Counted from the stretch's first letter, positions 53,504 through 63,275 are shown. The stretch is 64,000 nucleotides of DNA from JALZVT01 sp964634815 (GCA_964634815.1 CAZWMD010000018.1:1-64000), one strand, 5' to 3'. Numbers and translations: made by a program. Notes: a model not told the origin generated them from the letters alone.

Positions 53504-54595
53504 GTGGCACGTACCCGGGGAACAGGTTCGTCCGGATCCAAAGGCGGCAATTCAGGTGGCTCCTCCCGTTCGGAGCGTCGTGCACCTGTCCGGGGTGGAA
53601 AGGGAAGTCCCTGGGCGAATGCCCGCAATAAGGCCGCAACTCGGCCGAATAACCCGGGCGCTGCCAACCGATCTAAAGCTCGCAAGCCACAGGCGGAGCA
53701 GGCTCCGGTAAAGGCGTCACCCACCGAAGAGGCGCCAGCCCCCCTGGCGGCAAGTGTGAAGTTGCAAAAGTTTCTGGCGGACGAGGGGTTTGGTTCCCGG
53801 CGCGAGCTGGAACGTTGGATTGTGGCTGGCCGAATCGAGGTCAACGGTGACAAGGCAACCTTGGGCGATCGGGTGTTGGGTAACGAGCGAATTGTTGTTG
53901 ATGGCAAACCCCTTGTGGGTCAGGCTCGATCCAGCGCAAGTCATCCCAGGGTGCTTTTATTGAATAAACCCGAAGGCGTGATCTGCACGCGTCGTGATCC
54001 CGAGGGTAGAAAAACCGTCTTTGCTGATTTGCCGCGGCTGCGTACAGGACGCTGGATCAGTATTGGCCGCCTGGATGTTGCCACCACCGGTCTTCTTTTG
54101 ATGTGCAATGACGGGGAGCTTGCTCACCGCATGATGCACCCAAGTACTGGCCTCGATCGTGAATACGCCGTACGAACCGATGTTGTACTTGAGGACGAGC
54201 AGTTGGCGACGCTTAAGGCTGGCGTCGAAAGCGAAGGTGAGATTTTGCGGTTTGCCGATATTCGCTACTTTGACGGCCGAGGCGCCAATCACTGGTATCA
54301 CGTGGTGTTGCTGGAAGGTAGAAACCACGAGGTCCGGCGTTTGTTTGCCAGTGTGGGCGCGGAAGTCCGGCGTTTGAAGCGCGTGCGCTACGGACCTGTG
54401 CTGCTGCCTTCCTGGTTGCGCAGGGGGCAGCGCTTTGAGCTGAATAATCGGGACATAAGCCAGCTCTATTCGACCCTTGGGTTACCGGTTTCGTTGCCAC
54501 CGGAGAAGCCTTCTCGGCGTGGCGACCGGAGAGGCCTTGCTGAGCGATCAGTGTTAATTGCCTACCCTGAGTTATCCAGCATCAAACAAAAGTAA
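53504..54595 (+). CDS. rluB: 23S rRNA pseudouridine synthase RluB
   Basis: A 363-residue pseudouridine synthase (acts at U2605 in 23S rRNA). Start GTG 53504, two bases after the reconstructed scpB stop. A roughly 75-residue basic Gly/Ser/Arg-rich leader precedes the S4 domain (VKLQKFLADEGFGSRRELERW, split: LQKFLADEGFGSRRE). Then come the catalytic GRLDVATTGLLLMCNDGEL (Asp) and HPSTGLDREYAV. Confidence 0.9.
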   Translation: MARTRGTGSSGSKGGNSGGSSRSERRAPVRGGKGSPWANARNKAATRPNNPGAANRSKARKPQAEQAPVKASPTEEAPAPLAASVKLQKFLADEGFGSRRELERWIVAGRIEVNGDKATLGDRVLGNERIVVDGKPLVGQARSSASHPRVLLLNKPEGVICTRRDPEGRKTVFADLPRLRTGRWISIGRLDVATTGLLLMCNDGELAHRMMHPSTGLDREYAVRTDVVLEDEQLATLKAGVESEGEILRFADIRYFDGRGANHWYHVVLLEGRNHEVRRLFASVGAEVRRLKRVRYGPVLLPSWLRRGQRFELNNRDISQLYSTLGLPVSLPPEKPSRRGDRRGLAERSVLIAYPELSSIKQK

Positions 54596-54611
54596 GCGCA
54601 GGAAGGCTAGA

Positions 54612-55439
54612 TCAATGCTGGACGGGCGCCCAGTTTCTGGCGTCTAACGCCTCGCCGTGGTGGCTGCGTCCGAGATGGCTAAACAGGTACAGATAGAGAT
54701 CCATGTGGGCTTCAGCAATTGGCAGCGTGGCCGGATCCTCCGCCGGATAAGCAGCCGCCCGCATTGGTGTCCTGGTGCCACCCGGATTGACACTGTTAAC
54801 CTTAATACGGCCTGCCGTTTCGGTTTCATCGGCAAGTATTTGCATAATGCCTTCTGTGGCAAATTTGCTGGCGCTGTACGCGCCCCAGTAGGCCCGTCCT
54901 TCGCGGCCTACACCTGATGAGGTAAACACAACCGTCGCCGCCTCGCTCAAATCCAGTAGTGGCTGCATGTGGCGCGTGAGTAATACCTGGGCGTGTACGT
55001 TTACCTGAAACACTTCCTCCCAGGTTGTTTTGGGATAGTGGGCAAGAGGCAGCATAGAGCCAAGAACGGAAGCGTTATGCAGTAGACCGTCGAGGTGGCC
55101 AAAGGCGTCTTGGATGGAGTCAGCCAGGGCCATGGCGTTGTCGTCTGCAAGAAAACGCAAATCGGCTGGCACAATCACAGGCTCGGTACTGGTGGCCTCA
55201 CTGATTTCGTCGAACACCGCTTCGAGTTTTTCTCGGGTCCGGCCCAGCAGTACCACATTGGCGCCGTAGTGAGCGAACGTTTTGGCGGCCACGCGACCAA
55301 TACCGTCGCCTGCGCCTGTGATTAGAATAACCTTGCCAGCAAGCAGATCTGCAGGTGGATCGATCTGCCAGTTTGGTTTTGCCTCTCGAAGTTCCTGCCA
55401 GTCATTCGGGGTTGATCTGGTGTCTGTCTCTTTGCTCAT
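54612..55439 (-). CDS. yciK: YciK short-chain dehydrogenase/reductase
   Basis: A 275-residue SDR close to E. coli YciK: cofactor motif ILITGAGDGIGR, LHNASVLG, the catalytic Ser in FTSSGVGR and Tyr/Lys in GAYSASKFATEG, and NPGGTRTPMR. Substrate unknown. ATG 55439 overlaps the ubiG stop (ATGA), and the ubiG-yciK pair next to gyrA is typical of gammaproteobacteria. Confidence 0.92.
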   Translation of the reverse strand: MSKETDTRSTPNDWQELREAKPNWQIDPPADLLAGKVILITGAGDGIGRVAAKTFAHYGANVVLLGRTREKLEAVFDEISEATSTEPVIVPADLRFLADDNAMALADSIQDAFGHLDGLLHNASVLGSMLPLAHYPKTTWEEVFQVNVHAQVLLTRHMQPLLDLSEAATVVFTSSGVGREGRAYWGAYSASKFATEGIMQILADETETAGRIKVNSVNPGGTRTPMRAAAYPAEDPATLPIAEAHMDLYLYLFSHLGRSHHGEALDARNWAPVQH

Positions 55440-56227
55440 GAATTCTTCGGGCCTGGCTTGTGTGCGTGCATGATGTAATTCACGCCAGTGTTACTCGTGA
55501 GTCCCGCGGCGCGGGTAAAGGGGTTGTACTTCATGCCCGAGATATCGCACACGGTAAGCCCCGCATTACGGCAGTGGCGAGCAAGCTCAGAGGGTTTTAT
55601 GAACCTTTCCCAGTCATGAGTGCCGCGCGGGAGGATATTCATAATGTATTCCGCACCGAGGATCGCAAGCGCATAAGCCTGTGCGGTCCGATTGATGGTG
55701 GCGAACACAAGTTCTGCTCCGGGCTTTGCAAGATCTGCACAGGCTTGCACGGTTGATCCCACATCAGGTACGTGTTCAAGCACCTCAAGGCAAGCAACCA
55801 GATCGAAGCTCTCGGGCGTTTGCTCGCGCTGCTCTTCTGCGGTTATTTGCTGGTAGTTCACGCTATTGCCACTTTCGAGCGCGTGCAGCTTGGCGACCGT
55901 CAAGGGCCCTGGGGCCATATCTATTCCGGTGACCTTGGCTCCTCGGCTTGCCAGGGCATCAGTGAGAATACCGCCGCCGCAGCCTACCTCTATGGCCTCA
56001 GCAGTGGCCAGGTCGACGCGCTGCGCGATGTAGTTCAGCCGCACGGGGTTGATGTCGTGCAGTGGCTTGAATTCACCTTCGGTATCCCACCAGCGTGATG
56101 CCAGCGCTTCAAACTTGGCCACTTCTTCGGGGTCTGAATTCAGTTCGCTGGCGACGTTGTTTTGGACATTGTTTTGTGAACTGTTTTGTAGGTCTGTCGT
56201 GGGCATGGATGGCTGTTTTCCAGGCAT
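55436..56227 (-). CDS. ubiG: Ubiquinone biosynthesis O-methyltransferase UbiG
   Basis: SAM-dependent methyltransferase for both O-methylations of ubiquinone. EVAKFEALASRWWDTEGEFKPLH (split: KFEALASRWWD), motif I EVGCGGGILTDALASRG, LEVLEHVPD and the GTHDWERFIKP loop are characteristic. Start is uncertain: TTG 56245, ATG 56227 or ATG 56206 are all in frame, none with a strong ribosome site. I use 56227. The N-terminal tail has an SQNNVQNNV repeat. Divergent from gyrA. Confidence 0.93.
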   Translation of the reverse strand: MPGKQPSMPTTDLQNSSQNNVQNNVASELNSDPEEVAKFEALASRWWDTEGEFKPLHDINPVRLNYIAQRVDLATAEAIEVGCGGGILTDALASRGAKVTGIDMAPGPLTVAKLHALESGNSVNYQQITAEEQREQTPESFDLVACLEVLEHVPDVGSTVQACADLAKPGAELVFATINRTAQAYALAILGAEYIMNILPRGTHDWERFIKPSELARHCRNAGLTVCDISGMKYNPFTRAAGLTSNTGVNYIMHAHKPGPKNS

Positions 56228-56249
56228 TTTGGCTGAGTTGGGCAAGCTC

Positions 56250-56269
56250 TATACGCCGCAGTATACGCC
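56250..56269. repeat. Direct repeat TATACGCC upstream of ubiG
   Basis: TATACGCC at 56250-56257 and 56262-56269, a 12-bp period, in the 246-bp region between the divergent ubiG and gyrA starts. Possible regulator or promoter elements. Confidence 0.3.
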
Positions 56270-56473
56270 CTGCGCTATCGATTCGTTTTGAGGGTTCTTG
56301 CGCCCTCGGAAAGCGCTGATTTTACAGAAGAAAAAGCCGCACGAGGGGGGTTGTTCATGGTAAAATTTGGCGTTATTTCAACGGTTCCCTAGCGGGGCAG
56401 GCCTGTTGCAGTGCCTGCACCTTTCAAAACAGAAATATGCAGCAATTTACTGGTTTTTTGATGGTCGTGAGCA

Positions 56474-59203
56474 ATGTCTGAAGACAACGAAGATTTGCAG
56501 GACAAGCTCGACGAGCAAGACAAAACAGTCGCCGCTTCTGGTGAAGACCATGAAGGGGGCGCAGGTGGCGGCAATAGTGACGGCACCGGCGGCGGTGATG
56601 GCAGAGACGACGATCGGGATATTCTGCCGGTCCGCATTGAAGATGAGCTGAGACAGTCGTACCTCGACTATGCCATGAGCGTCATCGTTGGCCGGGCGTT
56701 GCCCGACGTGCGCGATGGGTTGAAGCCGGTACATCGGCGAGTGTTGTTTGCCATGAGCGAGCTAAACAACGTTCATAACCGGCCCTACGTCAAATCAGCG
56801 CGCGTCGTTGGTGATGTCATTGGTAAGTACCACCCCCACGGCGATTCGGCGGTCTACGAGACGGCAGTGCGGATGGCGCAAGACTTCGCCATGCGCTACC
56901 TGCTGGTTGACGGCCAGGGCAACTTTGGATCGATTGATGGCGATCCGCCAGCAGCGATGCGCTATACCGAAATTCGCATGAAGAAGCTGTCTGCGGAGTT
57001 ACTTGCAGACCTCGACAAAGAAACCGTCGATTTTGTGCCGAACTACGACGACTCGTTGATGATGCCCGAGGTGTTGCCGACACGCGTTCCGAACCTGCTC
57101 GTGAACGGTTCATCAGGTATCGCTGTAGGAATGGCAACAAACATTCCGCCACACAACCTGTGTGAAGTTATTGATGCATGCCTGGCGTTGATTGATACCC
57201 CCGAGATGTCCATCGATGACCTGATGGAACATATCACCGGCCCCGATTTTCCGACCGGAGGCATCATTAACGGTCGAGCCGGTATCGTGCAGGCCTACAG
57301 AACCGGGCGCGGACGAATCTACGTTCGTGCAAAGGCTGAGGTGGTTGTTAATGAGAAGACCAACCGCGAAACGATTTTAGTCCATGAAATTCCTTACCAG
57401 CTTAACAAGTCGCGCTTAATCGAGCGCATTGCAGAGTTGGTGAAAGAGAAGAAAATCGAAGGCATCGCTGAACTGCGCGATGAGTCCGACAAAGACGGCA
57501 TGCGCGTGGTGATTGAGATACGCCGTGGTGACTCCGGCGAGGTTGTGCTTAATAACCTCTACGCACAAACCCAACTGCAAAGCGTGTTTGGTATTAACTG
57601 TGTTGCGCTGATTAATGGCCAGCCCAAGGTGCTTAATCTCAAGCAGATGTTGCAGGCTTTTGTGCAACATCGCCGAGAAGTCGTTATTCGACGCACGATC
57701 TTCCTGTTACGTAAGGCCCGGGCTCGTGGCCACATCCTTGAAGGCCAGGCGGTTGCCCTTGCCAACATTGATGAAGTGATCGAACTCATCAAGGCATCAC
57801 CCAATCGGGCGGATGCTCGTGTTGCGTTGATGGGACGAGGTTGGGTCTCCGAAACTGTGCAGGAACTTTTGACTCGTACTGGAGCGGATGCCTGTCGCCC
57901 TGAAGATCTGGGCCCTGAATTTGGTTTCCGCGATGGTCAATACTGGTTGTCGGAAGTTCAGGCGATCGCCATCCTCGAGATGCAGCTCCAGCGACTGACG
58001 GCACTTGAACAAGATCGATTGATTGAGGAATACCAGAGCATTCTCGATGAAATCGCGGATTTACAGGATATTCTGGGTAGCGAGACGCGCTTGCTCACTG
58101 TCATTCGTGACGAACTGGGTGCCGTTCGAGAAGAGTATGGCGATGAGCGCCGCACTGAGATTATAGGGACCCAGCAAGATCTGACCGTCGAGGATCTGAT
58201 CAACGAGGAAGACCTTGTTGTCACGATTTCACATCAGGGCTATGGCAAAACCCAACCGCTAGACGTTTATCAGGCCCAGCGGCGTGGTGGGCGCGGCAAG
58301 GCTGCAACGGCGGTGAAAGACGAAGATTTTGTTGAGCACCTGCTGGTCGCGCACAGTCACGACACACTTCTGTGTTTCTCAGACCGCGGTAAGGTCTACT
58401 GGCTTAAGGTGTTTATGATTCCGCAAGGCAGTCGTGGTGCGAAAGGCCGACCTCTGGTCAATATGCTGCCCCTTGAGGGTGAAGAGCGCATTACAGCGAT
58501 CTTGCCTATCAAGGACTTCGGCGAAGACAAATTTGTCTTTATGGCTACTCAGAACGGCACCGTCAAGAAAACACCGCTGGAACAGTTTTCGCGACCACGC
58601 ACAGCAGGGTTGATTGCGCTAGAGCTTGATGACGATAACCAACTTGTGGGTGCAGCACTCACTGACGGTCATAGCGACGTATTGCTCATGGCATCCAGTG
58701 GTAAGGCTGTCCGCTTTAAGGAAAGTGACGTTCGCGCCATGGGTCGAACTGCCCGCGGAGTGCGTGGCATAAAACTGATGGACGACCAGGCCTTGATTGC
58801 GCTCATCATTCCACAGCCGAACGGCGCGATTTTGACGGCGAGTGCCCGGGGGTATGGCAAACGGACAGTGGTGTCAGATTTCCCTGTCAAAGGGCGCGGC
58901 ATTCTTGGTGTTATTGCTCAGGCAGTCACAGAACGCAATGGCGATGTGGTTGGCGCTACCCAGGTGTTTGACGGCGACGAGGTCATGCTGATCAGCAATC
59001 AGGGCACGTTGGTGCGAACTGCCGCTGATGGCATTTCTCAGCTCGGTCGTAACACCCAGGGTGTCAAACTAATCAATCTGCGCGACGACGAGACTCTGAT
59101 GGGTTTGCAACGCATTGATGAGACTGAGGGCGACCCAGACTCAGAGCAGGATTCAGAAGCATCTGCGGGCGACTCGCCAGATACCGAGACTTCGAGCGAA
59201 TAA
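56474..59203 (+). CDS. gyrA: DNA gyrase subunit A
   Basis: A 909-residue type II topoisomerase subunit. Catalytic Tyr164 in AMRYTEIR corresponds to E. coli Tyr122. The quinolone region HPHGDSAVYETAVRMAQ has Ser125 and Glu129 at the Ser83 and Asp87 positions, with no canonical Ser-to-Leu change. The C-terminal beta-pinwheel (QRRGGRGK GyrA box) and an acidic tail are present. Odd feature: about 48 residues of Asp/Gly/Glu-rich sequence precede ILPVRIEDELRQSYLDYAMS, where E. coli has about eight. Confidence 0.97.
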   Translation: MSEDNEDLQDKLDEQDKTVAASGEDHEGGAGGGNSDGTGGGDGRDDDRDILPVRIEDELRQSYLDYAMSVIVGRALPDVRDGLKPVHRRVLFAMSELNNVHNRPYVKSARVVGDVIGKYHPHGDSAVYETAVRMAQDFAMRYLLVDGQGNFGSIDGDPPAAMRYTEIRMKKLSAELLADLDKETVDFVPNYDDSLMMPEVLPTRVPNLLVNGSSGIAVGMATNIPPHNLCEVIDACLALIDTPEMSIDDLMEHITGPDFPTGGIINGRAGIVQAYRTGRGRIYVRAKAEVVVNEKTNRETILVHEIPYQLNKSRLIERIAELVKEKKIEGIAELRDESDKDGMRVVIEIRRGDSGEVVLNNLYAQTQLQSVFGINCVALINGQPKVLNLKQMLQAFVQHRREVVIRRTIFLLRKARARGHILEGQAVALANIDEVIELIKASPNRADARVALMGRGWVSETVQELLTRTGADACRPEDLGPEFGFRDGQYWLSEVQAIAILEMQLQRLTALEQDRLIEEYQSILDEIADLQDILGSETRLLTVIRDELGAVREEYGDERRTEIIGTQQDLTVEDLINEEDLVVTISHQGYGKTQPLDVYQAQRRGGRGKAATAVKDEDFVEHLLVAHSHDTLLCFSDRGKVYWLKVFMIPQGSRGAKGRPLVNMLPLEGEERITAILPIKDFGEDKFVFMATQNGTVKKTPLEQFSRPRTAGLIALELDDDNQLVGAALTDGHSDVLLMASSGKAVRFKESDVRAMGRTARGVRGIKLMDDQALIALIIPQPNGAILTASARGYGKRTVVSDFPVKGRGILGVIAQAVTERNGDVVGATQVFDGDEVMLISNQGTLVRTAADGISQLGRNTQGVKLINLRDDETLMGLQRIDETEGDPDSEQDSEASAGDSPDTETSSE

Positions 59204-59205
59204 GT

Positions 59206-60306
59206 ATGACCAATCGAAGTTTTAATTTTTCGGCAGGTCCATCTGCACTGCCGGACGCCGTGATGGAAAAAGCCCAAGCTGAGCTGCTCGATTTTGAGGG
59301 GCTGGGTGCTTCTGTTATGGAGATTAGTCATCGCAGCAAGCAATTCATTGGTGTTGCAGAGCGAGCAGAGGCTAATCTGCGCACGCTGCTTAACATCCCG
59401 GACAATTACAAAGTACTGTTCCTGCAAGGTGGGGCAACCCTGCAATTTGCATCGGTGCCGATGAACCTTTCCGCGGCCAATCAAACTGCCGACTACATCG
59501 ATACCGGCGCCTGGTCAGTCAAGGCCATAAAAGAGGCGGGCAAGTTTTGCAATGTAAATGTTGCCGCCAGTGCCAAGGCAGACGGCTACGGTCACGTCCC
59601 TGATGTGACCAGCTGGGAACTCACTGCCAATGCCAGCTATTTGCATATCTGCAGCAACGAAACCATTGGCGGTGTGCAGTTCCATGAGTTTCCCGATATG
59701 TCCTCTCTGGGGTATGCCAATACGCCGCTCGTGGCCGACATGTCTTCCGATTTTCTGTCGCGAGAAATCGATATCTCACGATTCGGCCTGATTTACGCCG
59801 GTGCCCAGAAGAACGTTGCCCCTGCGGGTCTGACTCTGGTGATTGTTCGCGAAGACTTGCTCGGCAAAGGCGGTCATGTCTTGCCGGCAATGCTCGACTA
59901 CAAAGTGCACGCCGACGCAGACTCCATGTCCAATACCCCGGCAACCTTTCCCTGGTATATGGCTGGGCTGGTTTTTGAGTGGTTGCTGGAACAGGGTGGT
60001 CTTGCAGCCATCGAAGTGGCTAACCAACGCAAGGCCGACACGCTGTATTCGGTGATCGATAACAGTAATTTTTACAACTGTCCGGTGGTTCCGGACAATC
60101 GATCTACGATGAATGTGCCTTTCACCCTGGCCGATGATGAACTCGACAGCAGCTTCTTAAGCGGCGCCGCTGAGCTGGGTATGCTTAATCTGAAGGGTCA
60201 TCGAAGCGTAGGGGGTATGCGCGCCAGTATTTATAACGCGGTGACACAAGAAGCCGTTGATGCGCTAGCGGGCTATATGACAGAGTTCGAACGCGATAAG
60301 GGTTGA
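59206..60306 (+). CDS. serC: Phosphoserine aminotransferase
   Basis: A 366-residue PLP enzyme making phosphoserine from phosphohydroxypyruvate, and also serving pyridoxine synthesis. FNFSAGPSALPDAV, FLQGGATLQFA, and the PLP lysine in YAGAQKNVAPAGL near residue 201 are diagnostic. Two bases after gyrA. Together with serA and pdxJ here it supports serine and PLP supply. Confidence 0.97.
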   Translation: MTNRSFNFSAGPSALPDAVMEKAQAELLDFEGLGASVMEISHRSKQFIGVAERAEANLRTLLNIPDNYKVLFLQGGATLQFASVPMNLSAANQTADYIDTGAWSVKAIKEAGKFCNVNVAASAKADGYGHVPDVTSWELTANASYLHICSNETIGGVQFHEFPDMSSLGYANTPLVADMSSDFLSREIDISRFGLIYAGAQKNVAPAGLTLVIVREDLLGKGGHVLPAMLDYKVHADADSMSNTPATFPWYMAGLVFEWLLEQGGLAAIEVANQRKADTLYSVIDNSNFYNCPVVPDNRSTMNVPFTLADDELDSSFLSGAAELGMLNLKGHRSVGGMRASIYNAVTQEAVDALAGYMTEFERDKG

Positions 60307-60335
60307 GCGAGCACGCTCTTGTAGGGGATTCGCTA

Positions 60336-61499
60336 ATGACTGACGAGTCTGCAGACACGCAGGACACTCAAGATATTGCGGCACTGGATTCGCTTGCGCA
60401 GGTACGTGTCGCAATTGATGCCATCGATGTGCAGTTGCTAACGCTCTTGAACCAGCGTGCAAAGTGCGCTGAGCGAGTAGCGGTAATCAAGTCTCGTGAT
60501 GCAAGCGAAACAACCCCGGTTTTCTATCGCCCGGAACGTGAAGCGCAGATTTTTGATCGTCTTCGTGAGCTCAATCCCGGGCCACTCGCAAACGAAACAG
60601 TGGAGCGGTTATTTCGCGAAGTGATCTCGGGCTGCCTGGCTCTTGAGATTCCATTGTCCATTGCCTATCTCGGACCAACAGGTACTTACACCGAATCTGC
60701 CGCAATCAAACAGTTCGGTCAGTTCGCCCGACGCCAGGCGCTCGGCAGCATTGATGAGGTTTTCCGCGAGGTAGAATCGGGCGCTGTGCACTATGGGGTT
60801 GTGCCGGTAGAGAACTCAACCGAAGGCATGGTGAACCATACGCTGGATTGTTTTGTCGGTTCCAAACTCAAGATATGCGCTGAGGTGGAACTACCCATCC
60901 ACCACGCGTTTTTATTGCACCCAAAGGGTGATGCCTCGGCGATAAAACGAATTGTCAGTCATCAACAATCGCTCGCGCAGTGCCGTCGCTGGCTGGATGC
61001 CCATTTTGCAGGCATTGAACGTGTTGCCGTGAGCAGTAATGCGGAAGCAGCGCGGATGGTGTCCGAAGATCCGACACTGGCCTGTGTTGCTGGCGAAATG
61101 GCGGCGGATACCTATGGCCTGTCGATTTATATGGGCAGTATTGAGGATGAACCCAACAATGTAACCCGTTTTCTGGTGCTGGGAGATCAGGATGTTGGCG
61201 TTAGCGGTCAGGACAAGTCATCGCTTTTGGTATCTACTCGCAACGAACCTGGTGCGTTGGTAAAGATTCTTGAACCTTTTCAGCGGCATGGCATTTCGTT
61301 AACCCGCATCGAGACCCGGCCATCTAAAACGGGTAACTGGTCTTATGTGTTCTTCATTGATTTTGACGGTCACTCTGAAGAGTCGCGTATTAAGCCGGTA
61401 TTGGAAGAGATTAGTGCGGTCGTCATGGACATGCGGTTACTGGGTTCCTATCCAAAAGCCGTGCGTGATCTGGCGGAGTCTGAAGTCACTCAGTTATGA
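60336..61499 (+). CDS. pheA: Chorismate mutase / prephenate dehydratase (P-protein)
   Basis: A 387-residue bifunctional enzyme of phenylalanine synthesis. The AroQ chorismate mutase is at about residues 20-110 (RVAIDAIDVQLLTLLNQRAKC, split: IDAIDVQLLTLLNQR). The dehydratase follows (YLGPTGTYTESAA, VPVENSTEGMVN, VSHQQSLAQC), then a C-terminal ACT domain with GALVKILEPF and the ESRP-like ETRPSK. ATG 60336 with AGGGGAT upstream preferred over TTG 60303. Confidence 0.96.
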   Translation: MTDESADTQDTQDIAALDSLAQVRVAIDAIDVQLLTLLNQRAKCAERVAVIKSRDASETTPVFYRPEREAQIFDRLRELNPGPLANETVERLFREVISGCLALEIPLSIAYLGPTGTYTESAAIKQFGQFARRQALGSIDEVFREVESGAVHYGVVPVENSTEGMVNHTLDCFVGSKLKICAEVELPIHHAFLLHPKGDASAIKRIVSHQQSLAQCRRWLDAHFAGIERVAVSSNAEAARMVSEDPTLACVAGEMAADTYGLSIYMGSIEDEPNNVTRFLVLGDQDVGVSGQDKSSLLVSTRNEPGALVKILEPFQRHGISLTRIETRPSKTGNWSYVFFIDFDGHSEESRIKPVLEEISAVVMDMRLLGSYPKAVRDLAESEVTQL

Positions 61500-63139
61500 G
61501 TGCCCTGCTGGTTGTCGGCTGCGGGCTGCTGGGAACGTCGGTGGCGCGGGCCTACGCGCGGTCTAATCCGGAGGCCAACATTGTTGGTGTTGAACCCGAG
61601 AGTGTCGCGCGCGAGGCGGCGAGCCAGTTAAGTGTTTATACCCAGGTTGTACCGACGATAGACGATGCTCGGCGTGCCATTCAGACCTTGGGTGTTATCG
61701 GTTCCGGTAGCGAAGACGGCAGCAAGAACGGCGGCAAAGATGGCTCCGTGATTGGAATTGCCGCAACCCCTGTCCCCCATCTTGCACAAACACTGCTGGA
61801 GCTTGCTTCGTTTTGCACCCTGGCCATGGATGTCGGCAGCGTGAAGGCGCCAGTGGTTGCAGAACTGGAGAACAACGCCCCAGGAGCGGTACCTGCCAAT
61901 ATAGTTCCTGCTCACCCCATGGCCGGATCCCATGAGCGCGGATCAAGCGCCGCTACCGCGGATTTATTTGATGGTCGCTGGGTTTATATTGTGCCGCTCA
62001 AGGATGGCGATCCGCAGGCAGTTAAGGTCGCGCACCAATTCTGGCAGACACTGGGTGGCCACACTCAGGAAACCGACCCACAGCAACACGACCAAGCGGT
62101 GGGGTATACCAGTCATTTACCGCATCTGCTGTCTTCTGCCTATATGGAGGTGCAAGGCGCGCAGCCCGCAGCGGCCGGGACAGGGTTTATGGACTTTACC
62201 CGGCTGGCCAAGGCCAATCCGCAGATGTGGAGTCAGGTGTTGATAGCCAATCAGCACGCCTGGAAGCCGCAGCTCACGCGCTATATTGAGGTTTTGCAAA
62301 GCGCACAATCTCTGCTTGAGACGGGCGATGTTGCCGCGGTTGAGCGCTGGCTCGAAGCCCGGCTAAATGACCGAGAGGGGATTGAGCGCGCGGTGCAACA
62401 TGGTCCCGCAACTCAGACAGCTAGCAGGGTGATGCAGACGACAACAAACCAGTCCGAGAACCAGCCCGGGAACGTTGGCGGGGTACCGGTGATCACCATC
62501 GACGGCCCCAGTGGATCAGGTAAGGGCACGCTGGCGCGGGCTTTGGCTGAGCGACTGGCCTGGAATCTGCTTGATAGCGGCTCCCTTTATCGAATCGTCG
62601 GTTGGGCGGCCGAATCCCGTGGCGTGTCGCTAGATAACGAACAAGATCTTGCCCGCCTGGCCGAAAGTCTCGATATCGCCTTTGACGGGGAGGAAACCTG
62701 GGTTGATGGCGTGGGCGCTGAGTCGCATATTCGCACCGAAGAGGCGGGGGCTGCGGCCTCCCAGGTTGCGGCGATGCCGGCGGTTCGCCAGGCGCTGGAT
62801 CGAGTGCAAAAGGCCATGCGCAAGCCGCCAGGTCTTGTGGCTGACGGTCGGGATATGGGGACGGTGGTTTTCACCTCAGCGCCCCTCAAAATATTCCTTG
62901 AAGCCAGTGCTGAGGTGAGGGCGGAAAGGCGCTATAAGCAGTTGAAAAGCAAGGGGTCTCCTGCTAATGTGCGCGCCCTTCTCAAGGCGATCAGAGATCG
63001 CGATGAGAGGGATAAAGGGCGCGCTGTCTCGCCCCTGGTGCCTGCTGAGGATGCAGTTATCCTCGATAGCACCACAATGACCATCGATGCGGTCATCGAT
63101 CGGGCTTTTGAGCTCGTTCGGGAACGCGGGTTGGTCTAG
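61496..63139 (+). CDS. tyrA-cmk: Prephenate dehydrogenase-cytidylate kinase fusion
   Basis: A 547-residue fusion. The N-terminal 300 residues are a TyrA prephenate dehydrogenase (VVGCGLLGTSVARAYA, HPMAGSHERG with catalytic His, GYTSHLPHLLSSA). After a 30-residue Gln/Asn/Thr linker the C-terminal 215 residues are cytidylate kinase (P-loop GPSGSGKGTLARALAE near residue 338, LDSGSLYR, LVADGRDMGTVVF, RDERDKGR). In relatives TyrA is fused or adjacent to EPSP synthase (AroA) and then Cmk; here no EPSP synthase lies between. An internal ATG at 62432 could give free Cmk. Overlaps pheA by 4 bp. Confidence 0.9.
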   Translation: MSALLVVGCGLLGTSVARAYARSNPEANIVGVEPESVAREAASQLSVYTQVVPTIDDARRAIQTLGVIGSGSEDGSKNGGKDGSVIGIAATPVPHLAQTLLELASFCTLAMDVGSVKAPVVAELENNAPGAVPANIVPAHPMAGSHERGSSAATADLFDGRWVYIVPLKDGDPQAVKVAHQFWQTLGGHTQETDPQQHDQAVGYTSHLPHLLSSAYMEVQGAQPAAAGTGFMDFTRLAKANPQMWSQVLIANQHAWKPQLTRYIEVLQSAQSLLETGDVAAVERWLEARLNDREGIERAVQHGPATQTASRVMQTTTNQSENQPGNVGGVPVITIDGPSGSGKGTLARALAERLAWNLLDSGSLYRIVGWAAESRGVSLDNEQDLARLAESLDIAFDGEETWVDGVGAESHIRTEEAGAAASQVAAMPAVRQALDRVQKAMRKPPGLVADGRDMGTVVFTSAPLKIFLEASAEVRAERRYKQLKSKGSPANVRALLKAIRDRDERDKGRAVSPLVPAEDAVILDSTTMTIDAVIDRAFELVRERGLV

Positions 63140-63275
63140 AACTGCCTCTAACAACCCATACCATCATTTGGGTGTGCCACAGGGTCAAACCGGCACGGGC
63201 ATGCGAGACATCGTTTTATTTAACTACTAACCCCTGGAGCAGGTTGTGGCGTCCGCCGCGGCCAACCACCTATCT

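Noticed and set aside
53446..53631. Basic C-terminal tail of ScpB read through the Ns
   Set aside because: The frame depends on the arbitrary 100-N length; collapsing the 13-bp duplication gives a proper stop at 53501.
56351..56366. TTGTTC...TAAAAT as a gyrA promoter
   Set aside because: The boxes are only 4 bp apart and no suitable -35 lies 16-19 bp upstream of TAAAAT.
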